A DNA stretch of 64,000 nt. Origin: a methanogenic archaeon mixed culture ISO4-G1 (lineage in GTDB: Archaea; Thermoplasmatota; Thermoplasmata; Methanomassiliicoccales; Methanomethylophilaceae). This document shows positions 7,925 through 16,180 of this stretch, piece by piece. Within the stretch, counting starts at the first letter, position 1. Each line of letters opens with the position of its first letter. Both the position numbers and the translations under genes were made by a program. The notes under the pieces were generated by a model that was not told the DNA's origin, ran no database searches, and worked only from the letters and a program-made list of their open reading frames with translations. The stretch is from assembly GCA_001563305.1 (NCBI GenBank), contig CP013703.1, positions 1,413,773 to 1,477,772 of the forward strand. The letters run 5' to 3'.

Positions 7925-9043
7925 TCAGAGGACGACGAGATTCTCCGCCAGGATTGCTTCCTTGTGGTCCTTGCGGCCCAAGGCGGCCTCCAGATCGGCG
8001 CTGTGCTTGCCCGCGATGGCGGACATGTCCTTGGAACCGTAGTTGGCGATCCCTTTGGCGATCCTCTGACCGTCGCAGACGATGTCGACGACCTCGCCCT
8101 TGTCGAACGATCCCTCAACGGAACGTATGCCGACCGGCAGAAGGGACTTGTGATCGAGCACGGCCTTCACCGCACCCGTATCGATCGTCAATGTGCCAGA
8201 TGCGTGAGCGGACTTGATCCATCTGCGTTTCTTCGTGATCTCGTTATCAGAGACGAATATCGTTCCGATATCGTCGCCGGTGACCGCCCTGTATACCGCG
8301 TCCTGCTCCTTGCTGGATGCGATTATCATGCTGCAGCCAGCATCCTTGCAGATCTCCGCGGCATCGAGCTTGGTCCTCATACCGCCGGTACCGAGCCCCG
8401 TGCTGCTGTCCCCGGCCATGGCACGGACCGACTGGTCCAAGTTGCGGACCTCGGGCACGAGCTTGGCATCCGGGTTCTTGGTGGGGTCGGAATCGTACAG
8501 CCCCTTCACATCGGAGAGTATCACGAGCAGGTCCGCGTCGGTCCTGCTGGCGACTATCGCGGAGAGGGTGTCGTTATCACCGAACTTGATCTCGGTGATG
8601 CACACCGCATCGTTCTCGTTGAAGATGGGGACGACCCCGTTCTCAAGGAGAGAATTGATGGTGTTGTTGAGATTGATGGCGCTGTCCCTGTCCGAATACG
8701 TGTCGAGGGACATCAGGACCTGCCCTACGAGCATCCCCTGCCTCTGAAAGCTGTCCGACCATCTCTGCATCAGGATACTCTGGCCGACGGATGCCGCGGC
8801 CTGCCTTATCGGGATGTCGTTGGGGTTCGCCTGGACCTTCATGGCCCTGAGTCCCACACCGATCGCACCGGATGTGACTATCAGGACCTCCTTCCCCTCT
8901 TCCCTGAGTGCCTTGACCTGCTCGGCCACAGAATCCATGAAGTCGATGGATATCGTCTTCCTTCCCTGCATCAGGGACGTGGTACCTATCTTGATCACCA
9001 CGCGGTCCACATTTCCCAAGAGCTGTTTCCTGGACATGTTCAC
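7925..9043 (-). CDS. proB: Glutamate 5-kinase
   Basis: 372 residues: amino-acid kinase domain (N-terminal VVIKIGTTSL, TSGAIGVGL, GTGGMRTKLDAA) followed by a C-terminal PUA domain from about residue 280. It phosphorylates glutamate to gamma-glutamyl phosphate, the first step of proline synthesis. Length and two-domain layout are those of bacterial ProB. The start overlaps the end of proA by four bases (ATGA), so proA-proB form a transcriptional unit in that order. No proC is in the window. The 3' end abuts gltB convergently. Confidence 0.95.
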   Translation of the reverse strand: MNMSRKQLLGNVDRVVIKIGTTSLMQGRKTISIDFMDSVAEQVKALREEGKEVLIVTSGAIGVGLRAMKVQANPNDIPIRQAAASVGQSILMQRWSDSFQRQGMLVGQVLMSLDTYSDRDSAINLNNTINSLLENGVVPIFNENDAVCITEIKFGDNDTLSAIVASRTDADLLVILSDVKGLYDSDPTKNPDAKLVPEVRNLDQSVRAMAGDSSTGLGTGGMRTKLDAAEICKDAGCSMIIASSKEQDAVYRAVTGDDIGTIFVSDNEITKKRRWIKSAHASGTLTIDTGAVKAVLDHKSLLPVGIRSVEGSFDKGEVVDIVCDGQRIAKGIANYGSKDMSAIAGKHSADLEAALGRKDHKEAILAENLVVL

Positions 9044-10452
9044 CTCAGGGGATACTCCTTATCCGGATGTGTATGCTTGAACGGTCTGGCACTCTTGCCC
9101 ACGTAGTCCTTGACTACCTGTCCGTCGCCGATGAGGACGTACTTGTAGATCATCAGCCCCTCCATTCCGACGGGGCCTCTTGCATGGATCCTGTTGGTGC
9201 TGATTCCGACCTCCGCGCCCTTCCCGAATCTGAATCCGTCCGCGAAACGGGTCGATGCGTTGACGAACACGTCCGCCGAATCGACCTTTGCGGCGAACTT
9301 GGCGGCGTTGGCCTTGTTGGTGGTGATTATCGCATCAGTGTGGTGGGAACCGTGCCTGTTGATGAACGCGATGGCATCATCCAGATCATCCACCATGCCC
9401 ACTGACACGATGAGGTCGTTGTACTCCTCATCCCAATCAGACTGCCCCTCGGGGACCACATCCGCCACCGCCCGTCTGATGGCGGCCGTGTGATGGGTGT
9501 CGGGGTCGACGACGACGCCGTCGACCTTGAGGGTACCGTCCCATTTGGACTCCTTCGCCGGGATCGCGTCCGGCACGATGGCCCTGATTCTCTTGTCCCC
9601 GCGGACCTCCACGTTCTTGGACCTCAGTGCGGCTATCGCTTTGGATACGAATGCGGGGTTCGTCCCCCTGTCGAATATGATGTTCTCGACCGCGTTGCAT
9701 GCGGCGGGATACTGGATCTTGGAATCCACGATGACCTCCAGTGCCTTGGTCTCGTCGAACTCCTTGTCGACGTATATCGTGCAGATTCCTGACGAATGGC
9801 CCAGCACCGGGATCCTGGTGTTGTCCTGGATGTACCTGACGAAACTGTTGGATCCCCTCGGGATCAGCAGGTCTATGTACTCGTCGAGAGCGAGTATCGC
9901 ACTGACGTCCTCCCTGGACTCCAGCAGCACGAAGGCCCCCTTAGGGGTGCCTGCGGACTCGGCGGCCTCGCTCAGTATCCTGAACAGTGCGCCTATGGTA
10001 TTGGCGGCCTCGCTGCCGCCCTTGAATGCCACACAGTTCCCCGACTTGAGGCAGAGCGACATGACCTGGGGGACCACATCGGGACGGGATTCGAACACCA
10101 CGCCCAGCATGCCTATCGGGCATCTGATCTGATACAATGTGAGATCGTCGTCCAGCTCGGTGACGTCCATCACCTCTCCGACCGGATCGGGCAGTGCCAC
10201 GACGCTCATCACACCTCTGACCATCTCATCGATCTTGGCATTGTCAACGACCAGGCGCTTGTACATGGCCTGCGGCAGATTGCTCTCCTCCGCATTCTTG
10301 AGGTCCATTCTGTTAGCGTCGATTATGGCTCCGCGGTTATCGTCCAGCGCGTTCGCCATAGCGATCAGTGCCCTGTCCTTCTGCATCCTGTTGAGGGTAC
10401 CGAGTTCCACCGTTGCCGCTTTGGCCGCCTTGATCTGCTCGATGATGGTCAT
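9040..10452 (-). CDS. proA: Gamma-glutamyl phosphate reductase
   Basis: 470-residue aldehyde-dehydrogenase-fold protein that reduces gamma-glutamyl phosphate to glutamate semialdehyde with NADPH. The catalytic-cysteine region is recognisable (KIQYPAACNAVENIIFD), and a HARGPVGMEGL segment near the end is typical of ProA. It is slightly longer than the usual ~420 residues, with an extended C-terminal tail. It is the first gene of the proA-proB unit and lies next to tRNA-Ser on the other strand. The bacterial-type ProBA route suggests ancient lateral acquisition (inference). Confidence 0.95.
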   Translation of the reverse strand: MTIIEQIKAAKAATVELGTLNRMQKDRALIAMANALDDNRGAIIDANRMDLKNAEESNLPQAMYKRLVVDNAKIDEMVRGVMSVVALPDPVGEVMDVTELDDDLTLYQIRCPIGMLGVVFESRPDVVPQVMSLCLKSGNCVAFKGGSEAANTIGALFRILSEAAESAGTPKGAFVLLESREDVSAILALDEYIDLLIPRGSNSFVRYIQDNTRIPVLGHSSGICTIYVDKEFDETKALEVIVDSKIQYPAACNAVENIIFDRGTNPAFVSKAIAALRSKNVEVRGDKRIRAIVPDAIPAKESKWDGTLKVDGVVVDPDTHHTAAIRRAVADVVPEGQSDWDEEYNDLIVSVGMVDDLDDAIAFINRHGSHHTDAIITTNKANAAKFAAKVDSADVFVNASTRFADGFRFGKGAEVGISTNRIHARGPVGMEGLMIYKYVLIGDGQVVKDYVGKSARPFKHTHPDKEYPLR

Positions 10453-10508
10453 CCTGCATCGCCAATGGACGAAGATATTTAATAGGGTAATCCTGTCGGG
10501 AGGTCTAA

Positions 10509-10594
10509 GCCGAGATAGCCAAGCCCGGTATGGCGGCGGTCTCGAAAACCGCTGGGCCTAGCCCTCGGGAGTTCGAATCTCTCTCTCGGCGCCA
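10509..10594 (+). tRNA. tRNA-Ser (anticodon CGA), CCA encoded
   Basis: Acceptor GCCGAGA (10509-10515) pairs with TCTCGGC (10584-10590). Anticodon stem GCGGT/ACCGC with loop CTCGAAA gives CGA. A class II variable arm (GGGC-CTA-GCCC) is present. The T arm is GGGAG-TTCGAAT-CTCTC, discriminator G, CCA encoded. Its 3' end is duplicated about 1.1 kb downstream, marking it as the attachment gene of a small island. Confidence 0.95.
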
Positions 10595-10597
10595 TTC
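10571..10597 (+). repeat. Left attachment-like repeat (3' end of tRNA-Ser)
   Basis: The tRNA-Ser 3' end GTTCGAATCTCTCTCTCGG continuing to CGCCATT is matched at 11713-11737 with a two-base deletion in the CT run and one changed base at the left edge. Integrases commonly use tRNA 3' ends as attB, leaving the intact tRNA on one side. Confidence 0.55.
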
Positions 10598-10733
10598 TCA
10601 CCTTATCATTCGGATAAACCTTGATATGAACTATATAATTGGCAGAGTTTGGTCGCTTAGGAGCCACATCCCTCTGCCGTGCCCCCCGATTGGGACGAGC
10701 AAATGATGGATTGCGCCGTTATATCGATTACGT
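10595..10733 (+). other. Short region after tRNA-Ser with an orphan promoter and possible gene remnant
   Basis: A strong TATA-like ACTATATAATT lies at 10630-10640. About 40 bases on, a GTG at 10679 opens a frame starting VPPDWDEQMMDCAV that then runs antisense into fic and shows no recognisable domain. It may be the cut 5' end of an older gene or a non-coding transcript. No better explanation is visible. Confidence 0.25.
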
Positions 10734-11333
10734 TCAGAAAGTTAGCAGATCGGAAATTAGGGATTCCATCTTTCTGTAGTCGCATACCATGGAATCCGAT
10801 GCGGCGTCGATCATCCTTTGAGGATCCAGTCCATCGAAGGAGATTGAATGTCCAGACTCGACAACCAGCTGCTGAATGAACTTGCGCTGGGTGCGCCCAT
10901 TCCCTTCCCTGAAGGGGTGGACAGCGTTGAGTTCACCGAAATAGTAGGCGAGTCTGGAGACGTATTGGCCCCTGTCGGTGATATCTTTGAGAAGATTCTC
11001 CTTATGCAGTTGGGAGAATATGGAGTCCAACTGGGATTGGATGTTAGCACAATAGCAGAACGGGACTCCTTTGGATATCTCCACCGTTCTGAACTCGCCT
11101 GCCCAATCATAGATGTCCTTGAAGATACGGTGGTGAATGGCTCTGAGGTGATTCGTATCGAAGCCTCCTTTGACAGGATCGGCATCCAGCTGAATCATGG
11201 CAATCAAAGTCAGCCGGCCCTCTGCTGAAACAAGCTCATCATAATCTGTGATGCCCAGCAAATTGCGAAGCACGTTAGAATCAGGATAACAATAGATGTC
11301 ATCCTTCACATGGAAATACGGCTCAATAGTCAT
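10734..11333 (-). CDS. fic: Fic family protein adenylyltransferase (toxin of a Fic toxin-antitoxin pair)
   Basis: 199 residues with the complete Fic motif HPFREGNGRTQR at 139-150, including the catalytic H139, the E/GNGR phosphate-binding loop and the terminal R150. Fic enzymes transfer AMP from ATP to target proteins; known toxins of this class hit DNA gyrase or topoisomerase IV. I see no inhibitory S/TxxxE(G/N) helix in the toxin itself, so it depends on the separate small protein encoded just upstream (class I arrangement). The ATG overlaps the antitoxin stop. The region looks less GC-rich than its surroundings. Confidence 0.9.
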   Translation of the reverse strand: MTIEPYFHVKDDIYCYPDSNVLRNLLGITDYDELVSAEGRLTLIAMIQLDADPVKGGFDTNHLRAIHHRIFKDIYDWAGEFRTVEISKGVPFCYCANIQSQLDSIFSQLHKENLLKDITDRGQYVSRLAYYFGELNAVHPFREGNGRTQRKFIQQLVVESGHSISFDGLDPQRMIDAASDSMVCDYRKMESLISDLLTF

Positions 11334-11488
11334 GATCTGTATTCGGAGATGATCTGACTTATAGCATCATCGAAGGACATCTCGCCTTTAAGACATCTGA
11401 GAGCGAGGAGCTTCGTTTCCTCCGGAATGTGGAAACCCTCGGCTTCGACAGAGCCGACGTTGCTGTTGATTATGGCCATCTCATCCAT
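11330..11488 (-). CDS. VbhA-like antitoxin of the Fic module
   Basis: A 52-residue protein starting at ATG 11488 (ATG 11479 is an alternative) and ending in a TGA that overlaps the fic ATG. It contains SVEAEG at residues 13-18, matching the inhibitory S/T-x-x-x-E-G/N motif whose glutamate blocks ATP gamma-phosphate placement in the Fic active site. A short amphipathic part follows (LRCLKGEMSFDDAI), resembling the conserved 'GEIS.DEAI' end of VbhA-family antitoxins. Size, order and overlap all fit the vbhA-vbhT layout. Confidence 0.85.
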   Translation of the reverse strand: MDEMAIINSNVGSVEAEGFHIPEETKLLALRCLKGEMSFDDAISQIISEYRS

Positions 11489-11712
11489 GGATTACCATAT
11501 GCTCTGGACCGAGTTAAAAGTATTGATGGTAGGCCCCTGGAACCGAATGAGGGGCATTTGGCAATACGGTAAGAAGGGTGAAAGAAGGCGTTTCTAGAAG
11601 AAGATCGAACTATGTCTTGCAGCTTTCTTCAAGTGATGGCGTAGAGATGTTGCTAAACAACTTGAGGAAGCCCCGCCTAATGGCGAAGCGCCCACTTTGT
11701 CTGGCTCTATGA
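11489..11712. other. Gap upstream of the Fic module, no gene recognised
   Basis: About 220 bases with no convincing coding region. A plus-strand frame from a GTG near 11578 to a TGA just before the tRNA-like repeat encodes about 44 residues without a recognisable domain. The stretch probably holds the antitoxin promoter and decayed island sequence. Confidence 0.3.
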
Positions 11713-11737
11713 GTTTCGAATCTCTCTCGGCGCCATT
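11713..11737 (+). repeat. Right attachment-like repeat (degenerate copy of tRNA-Ser 3' end)
   Basis: TTTCGAATCTCTC followed by TCGGCGCCATT copies the 3' end of tRNA-Ser(CGA) with two bases missing from the CT repeat. Upstream of it there is no foldable tRNA body, so it is a partial duplication rather than a second tRNA gene. Together with the tRNA it encloses the Fic module. Confidence 0.55.
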
Positions 11738-11953
11738 TCCTCCCTTCTTGTTATCCCCACGGCCTAGGGGACACCATCAAAGCAGACGGCCCGCCACACT
11801 GATAACAGGCATAAGAACCAACCTCTTTGGAACCGAACCTCCTGTACATACATCCGAGCCTTGGTGATGGTCACGATCACCTCGAACGCATGAAAGCACC
11901 CTGATAACAATAAATCTCAGTTCGACCTACTAACGATGCGAAGGGTCGGTGAG
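11738..11953. other. Gap between the island edge and the PhzF-like gene
   Basis: About 215 bases without a gene that I can support. A minus-strand reading contains a CxxC-like fragment (CYQCG) but no intact frame, so it could be gene debris. The promoter for the next gene is probably the AATAAATC element near 11909. Confidence 0.3.
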
Positions 11954-12742
11954 ATGAGACAGTATACCGTCGATGCTTTTACGAGCAAGCCTTTTTCTGG
12001 GAATCCTGCGGCAGTATGTGTGTTGGACAGATGGGTGGCGGATACCTTCATGCTAAATCTTGCGATGGAGAACAATCTCAGCGAGACAGCATTCATCGTC
12101 AAAGAGAAAGGGGGCTATCATCTGAGATGGTTCACGCCCGGAAAAGAGGTCGATCTGTGCGGCCATGCTACCCTGGCTTCGTCCTTCGTACTGCTCAACT
12201 TCTATGAGCAGGATAAGGATTCGATAGAGTTCGACACGCGCAGCGGAAAGCTGACCGTCGTAAGGAGGGATGATCTGTATATGATGGATTTCCCTGTGTG
12301 CGAGCAGCATGAGGTCCAGGTGACGGACGAAATGGTAAAAGCATTTGGCGCCAGACCTGTGAAGGCATTGCTCGGGACGGACCTCATCTGTGTCTTTGAA
12401 TCGGAGAAACAGATCCGTGAGATGCGTCCAGACCAGGATGTATTGGCAAGGCTCCCCGGCCGCGGACAGAGCGCCACCGCGCAAGGAACGGATGTGGACT
12501 GCGTATCCAGGAGCTTCTTCCCGAAACTCCTGGTCCCAGAGGATCCGGTATGCGGCTCCGCCCATTGCCAGATTGCGGACTACTGGTCAAAAGAGCTCGG
12601 GAAGACGGCCATCCATGCATACCAGGCCTCCAAGAGGGGCGGGCATCTGTTCTGCGAATTGCTTGATAACGGAAGGATCAGCATAAGCGGAGAGGCGGTC
12701 CTGGTATCCGTCTCCGATGTTATGGTGAATTCCGCAAACTGA
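11954..12742 (+). CDS. PhzF family isomerase/epimerase-like protein
   Basis: About 262 residues from ATG 11954 (the frame opens at 11936). The N-terminus (VDAFTSKPFSGNPAAVC) and the DPVCGSAHC segment are characteristic of PhzF proteins, which have a two-lobed diaminopimelate-epimerase fold. The N-lobe glutamate (NNLSETAFI) that serves as the base in PhzF is present. Substrate is unknown; phenazine synthesis itself is not implied. It stands alone beside the island. Confidence 0.88.
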   Translation: MRQYTVDAFTSKPFSGNPAAVCVLDRWVADTFMLNLAMENNLSETAFIVKEKGGYHLRWFTPGKEVDLCGHATLASSFVLLNFYEQDKDSIEFDTRSGKLTVVRRDDLYMMDFPVCEQHEVQVTDEMVKAFGARPVKALLGTDLICVFESEKQIREMRPDQDVLARLPGRGQSATAQGTDVDCVSRSFFPKLLVPEDPVCGSAHCQIADYWSKELGKTAIHAYQASKRGGHLFCELLDNGRISISGEAVLVSVSDVMVNSAN

Positions 12743-12819
12743 GGTCCCTGTACGGCCACGAACGCCTTTTCGACATGGAGATCGCGTAAAGGGCCAAGAA
12801 GGAATACGCCTATTGAGGT

Positions 12820-14103
12820 TCAATCATCCACGATCTCGATCTTCTTGTAGAGGAACTCCTCGCTCTCGCCGAGGATCTCCAGACTGCCTTCCCTGTAGTA
12901 GTCGTCCGAATCGCGATTCAGCCCGACGTTCTTCAGTTCGGAGCTGTAGAAGGCGTAGACCGATCCGGAGAAGATACCGACGATTATCAGGGCGAACGCG
13001 GTGGCGTTGGCCAGCTCCTCCCCCCTGAACTCCAGGGTGAACGACCAGAACAGGACCGCCATGATAATGCAGAACAGGGATACCGAGAATATCCCCAGTT
13101 TCCTCCTGTCCACCGGGATGTCCCCGGCGACCTTGCCTGTCTGTCCGTTCATGGCGAACGTGTAACGCTTCTCGTTCCATTTCATGTTGAATAGCCAGAC
13201 AGGATAGAGGACGTAATCCGCATCCGACCTCTCGGCCCTGATGTCGGAACTGCTGAGGTTCACCTCGTCGTATCCTTCGACGGTAGCCTTGAACGCCTTG
13301 TCCACGCTGTTCGCGATGCGCATGCGCATGCGCGGAAGCACATCCTCCTGGGGAACGTCGTACTTGTCCGCGACGTATCCCGATAGGTAGTCCGTCTTGA
13401 AGGAATCCGCCTCGGAGATGTCGAACGGCTCCAGCGAATCCATTAGGTCGTCGGGCATCTTGGAGGATGCGTCGGCGGGGAGATGGTCGTACGATATCCT
13501 GCCCTCCCTCCTGACACGGTAGTACTTCCTCTCCTTGACGTCGCCGTTCTTCCCCAGGAGTATCGTGTGCTCCTTGACGGCCGTGTATGCCATGTCGGCA
13601 TGGATGTCAGCGCTGTACACCCAATACGGGACGTACAGGCCCTTGATCTCGTCGACCATGCTCTCCTCCTTGAACCCCTTGGGGACGAAACGCCTCTTCC
13701 TGTAGTGGCGATCCAAGGCTTCCAGGGCCTTCTCCCTGTCGAACTTGAACGGGATGACCTTGTCCGGTCTCAGGGAGCCTTCCAAGCGTCCTCTGAGGAT
13801 CACCGGGTTACCGCAGAACGGACAGACCGTGGCTGAGGTGGTCCTTTCCGTGTAAAGCCCACTGCCGCATGTACCGCATGAATACTCGTCGAGGGAGTCC
13901 AGATCGCCGTCGTCCCAGTCCTCTCCGCCGTTCCTAGCCAGATCCAGAGAGGAATCCTCGACATCCTTGGATCCCTCATCGACAAGGATAGAGCGCGGAT
14001 CGTACTCCGCTCCGCAGTATTGGCACACGACCTTCTGGGACCCTATATCGAATGACATGGCCGCTCCGCAGTTGGAGCACTGGTGCTCTATGGTCCCTTT
14101 CAT
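12820..14103 (-). CDS. Membrane protein with two N-terminal zinc ribbons
   Basis: About 427 residues from ATG 14103 (MKGTIEHQCSNC; the frame opens at 14139). Two four-cysteine zinc ribbons lie in the N-terminal quarter: CSNC...CQYC and CGTC...CPFC. A long soluble domain follows, then two hydrophobic helices near residues 330-380 and a charged tail. Proteins of this layout are often mislabelled as PriA-like helicases, but no helicase motif is present. The role is unknown; a membrane-bound sensor or scaffold is possible. Confidence 0.7.
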   Translation of the reverse strand: MKGTIEHQCSNCGAAMSFDIGSQKVVCQYCGAEYDPRSILVDEGSKDVEDSSLDLARNGGEDWDDGDLDSLDEYSCGTCGSGLYTERTTSATVCPFCGNPVILRGRLEGSLRPDKVIPFKFDREKALEALDRHYRKRRFVPKGFKEESMVDEIKGLYVPYWVYSADIHADMAYTAVKEHTILLGKNGDVKERKYYRVRREGRISYDHLPADASSKMPDDLMDSLEPFDISEADSFKTDYLSGYVADKYDVPQEDVLPRMRMRIANSVDKAFKATVEGYDEVNLSSSDIRAERSDADYVLYPVWLFNMKWNEKRYTFAMNGQTGKVAGDIPVDRRKLGIFSVSLFCIIMAVLFWSFTLEFRGEELANATAFALIIVGIFSGSVYAFYSSELKNVGLNRDSDDYYREGSLEILGESEEFLYKKIEIVDD

Positions 14104-14274
14104 TCGTACCCTTCCCGAGGAATCCTCATGTGCCAGCATCCGAAATATTCTGATGCTGCATGTGATTGATTGTATTCCACGTTAAAGAGCATTACCCGCT
14201 ACGGGGAGTGAATAATATCCACTGATGATACCAATCCTGATTCCCTTTTTATCGTCGGATAATCATCCCAAATC

Positions 14275-15024
14275 ATGGGAAGACTAAGCGACCTCATCAA
14301 ACTGAACAACCATGCCGTAGCCATCTACCGCGAGAAGACCATCCCTGCGGATGCTTTCGTCCCGCAGAACGGACACTGCACCATACCGTCCCTTCTCATG
14401 CACTGCGTGCGTCTGGGCGGGAAGACGGCAGCAGATTCTGAACATTCTCCCTGCCACGGGTCAAAGAGCGGGTTCGGATTCGGTGGCATGGGCAGCCGTC
14501 AGAGATCCGCCTGGTCCATGTCGGTGATCCCCGAGGAGGAGAGGGACAAGATCGCCCACAGGGGCTCAGGGATGTCCTACTTCAAGGACCCCGAGATCGC
14601 CATGGTCCAGATGGAGCCCATCAAGGATTACGGCGACGGATCCGATGTGATCGTATTCCAGGACCTGGACGACGCGATCAAGGAGAACAGGCCCATCGAG
14701 GTCGTCGTCTTCATAGTCGACCCCGCGCGCCTCACCGCCCTCCAGCAACTCGCCTCTTTCTCCAAGAGGACTCCCGGCCCAGGGGCCATCATGCCGTTCG
14801 GACACGCCTGCCAGCAGGTGTACGCCATTCCCAGGGGAGAGGGTGAATCGGACGACCCTCACGCGATCATAGGGATGACCGACATGTACGCCAGGCGCTT
14901 CGTCGGCAATGACCAGCTGTCCTTCGCGGTTCCTTACAAGCTCTACCAGAGAATGGTGGGTGACATCGATGACTCCTTCTTCAAGAAGGAGAAGTTCATC
15001 GAAAGTTTTGAGAAATGCATCTGA
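14275..15024 (+). CDS. DUF169 family protein
   Basis: 249 residues. The N-terminal cysteine region (LLMHCVRLGGKTAADS...SPCHGS) followed by glycine-rich GFGFGGMGS and the later IMPFGHACQQVYAIP segment resemble the DUF169 family, found widely in methanogens and anaerobes. Conserved cysteines hint at metal or Fe-S binding, but the biochemical role is not known. A TTTTTATC TATA box lies about 30 bases upstream. Its end is convergent with dnaJ over a strong hairpin. Confidence 0.75.
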   Translation: MGRLSDLIKLNNHAVAIYREKTIPADAFVPQNGHCTIPSLLMHCVRLGGKTAADSEHSPCHGSKSGFGFGGMGSRQRSAWSMSVIPEEERDKIAHRGSGMSYFKDPEIAMVQMEPIKDYGDGSDVIVFQDLDDAIKENRPIEVVVFIVDPARLTALQQLASFSKRTPGPGAIMPFGHACQQVYAIPRGEGESDDPHAIIGMTDMYARRFVGNDQLSFAVPYKLYQRMVGDIDDSFFKKEKFIESFEKCI

Positions 15025-15036
15025 AAACGGTTTGGG

Positions 15037-15056
15037 ACCGGGGGTCTCTCCCCGGT
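15037..15056. terminator. Hairpin between DUF169 gene and dnaJ
   Basis: ACCGGGG (15037-15043) pairs with CCCCGGT (15050-15056), six-base loop, lying exactly between the two convergent stops. Confidence 0.5.
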
Positions 15057-16175
15057 TCAGAACAGTTTCTTGCGACCTTTCTTGACGTTCTTTCCGGCAG
15101 TCGAGTCGAGCTTCATCAGGAGCTCCCTCTCCTCGTCGGAGACCTTCTTGGGGATGTTGACGAACACGCGGACCATCATGTCCCCTCTCGATGACGAGTT
15201 CATCCTCGGAAGCCCCTTGCCGGGCACCCTGAGGACGGTCCCCACGGATGTGCCAGCAGGTATGGTTATCGAGACCTTGTCACCATCGATGGCGGTCACG
15301 GTCTCCTCGCCTCCTAGCACCAGTCTGGGGTATGTGGTGACGATCTCCGTCCACAGGTTGGAACCGTCGCGCTCGAAGTTCTTGTCCTCCTTCACGTGGG
15401 TGACGACGAACAGGTCCCCTGGGGCCCCGCCGTTGTAACCCGCGTTGCCTGCGCCGGGCACCCTGATCCTCATGCCCTCCTCGATCCCCTTGGGGACGTT
15501 CAGGTCGATGTGCGAATCGGTGGTTATCCTGCCGTTACCGCGGCAGCGGGGGCACTTCTCCGCGGAGGCCTTACCCTTCCCGTGGCATTCCGGACAGTCG
15601 GATACGGACACCATGTTCCCGAAGGGGGTCCTCCTGACGGACTGGACCTGTCCGGTCCCTCCGCACCTGGAGCATGTGGTGACCTTGCCGTCCTTCCCAC
15701 CGGTACCGTTGCATGCCTCGCACACGACGGAGTGGGGGACATCCAGCTTGACCTTCTTGCCCTCCAGCACGTCCTTCAGCGTGATCTCGATGTCATATCT
15801 GAGGGAATCCCCCTGCTGCGCGGCGTTGCGGGACCTGGACGACCTCATGCCTCCGCCGAACATGCTTCCGAAGATGTCCCCGAAGATGTCGCTGATGTCG
15901 TCGGCATGTGTGAAGTTATCCCAGGTGAACCCGCCTTCTCCGAACTGCTGGTTGACCCCTTCGAAACCGTACTGGTCGTACAGTTTCCTCTTCTCCTCGT
16001 CCGAGAGGACCTCGTAGGCCTCCGAGATCTCCTTGAACTTGGCTTCCGCCACTTCCTTGGGCTCGGTGGAGACGTCCGGGTGATACTTCTTCGCAAGGTT
16101 GCGGTACGCCTTCTTGATCTCCTCTGGGGTCGCGGTCTTCTCGACTCCCAGGACCTCGTAGTAGTCTCTCGGCAT
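15057..16175 (-). CDS. dnaJ: Chaperone protein DnaJ
   Basis: About 372 residues from ATG 16175 ([11 protein letters not shown]); the GTG at 16184 overlapping the dnaK stop is an alternative. Layout is complete type I DnaJ: J domain with the HPD motif, Gly/Phe-rich region, four zinc-finger CxxCxGxG-type repeats ([32 protein letters not shown]) and the C-terminal client-binding domains. It stimulates DnaK ATPase and delivers clients. It is the last gene of grpE-dnaK-dnaJ. Confidence 0.97.
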   Translation of the reverse strand: MPRDYYEVLGVEKTATPEEIKKAYRNLAKKYHPDVSTEPKEVAEAKFKEISEAYEVLSDEEKRKLYDQYGFEGVNQQFGEGGFTWDNFTHADDISDIFGDIFGSMFGGGMRSSRSRNAAQQGDSLRYDIEITLKDVLEGKKVKLDVPHSVVCEACNGTGGKDGKVTTCSRCGGTGQVQSVRRTPFGNMVSVSDCPECHGKGKASAEKCPRCRGNGRITTDSHIDLNVPKGIEEGMRIRVPGAGNAGYNGGAPGDLFVVTHVKEDKNFERDGSNLWTEIVTTYPRLVLGGEETVTAIDGDKVSITIPAGTSVGTVLRVPGKGLPRMNSSSRGDMMVRVFVNIPKKVSDEERELLMKLDSTAGKNVKKGRKKLF

Positions 16176-16180
16176 CTGTC

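Noticed and set aside
11640-11737. A second tRNA-Ser gene or pseudogene
   Set aside because: Only the T-arm 3' half and acceptor 3' strand are present; no acceptor 5' strand, D arm or anticodon stem can be folded upstream.
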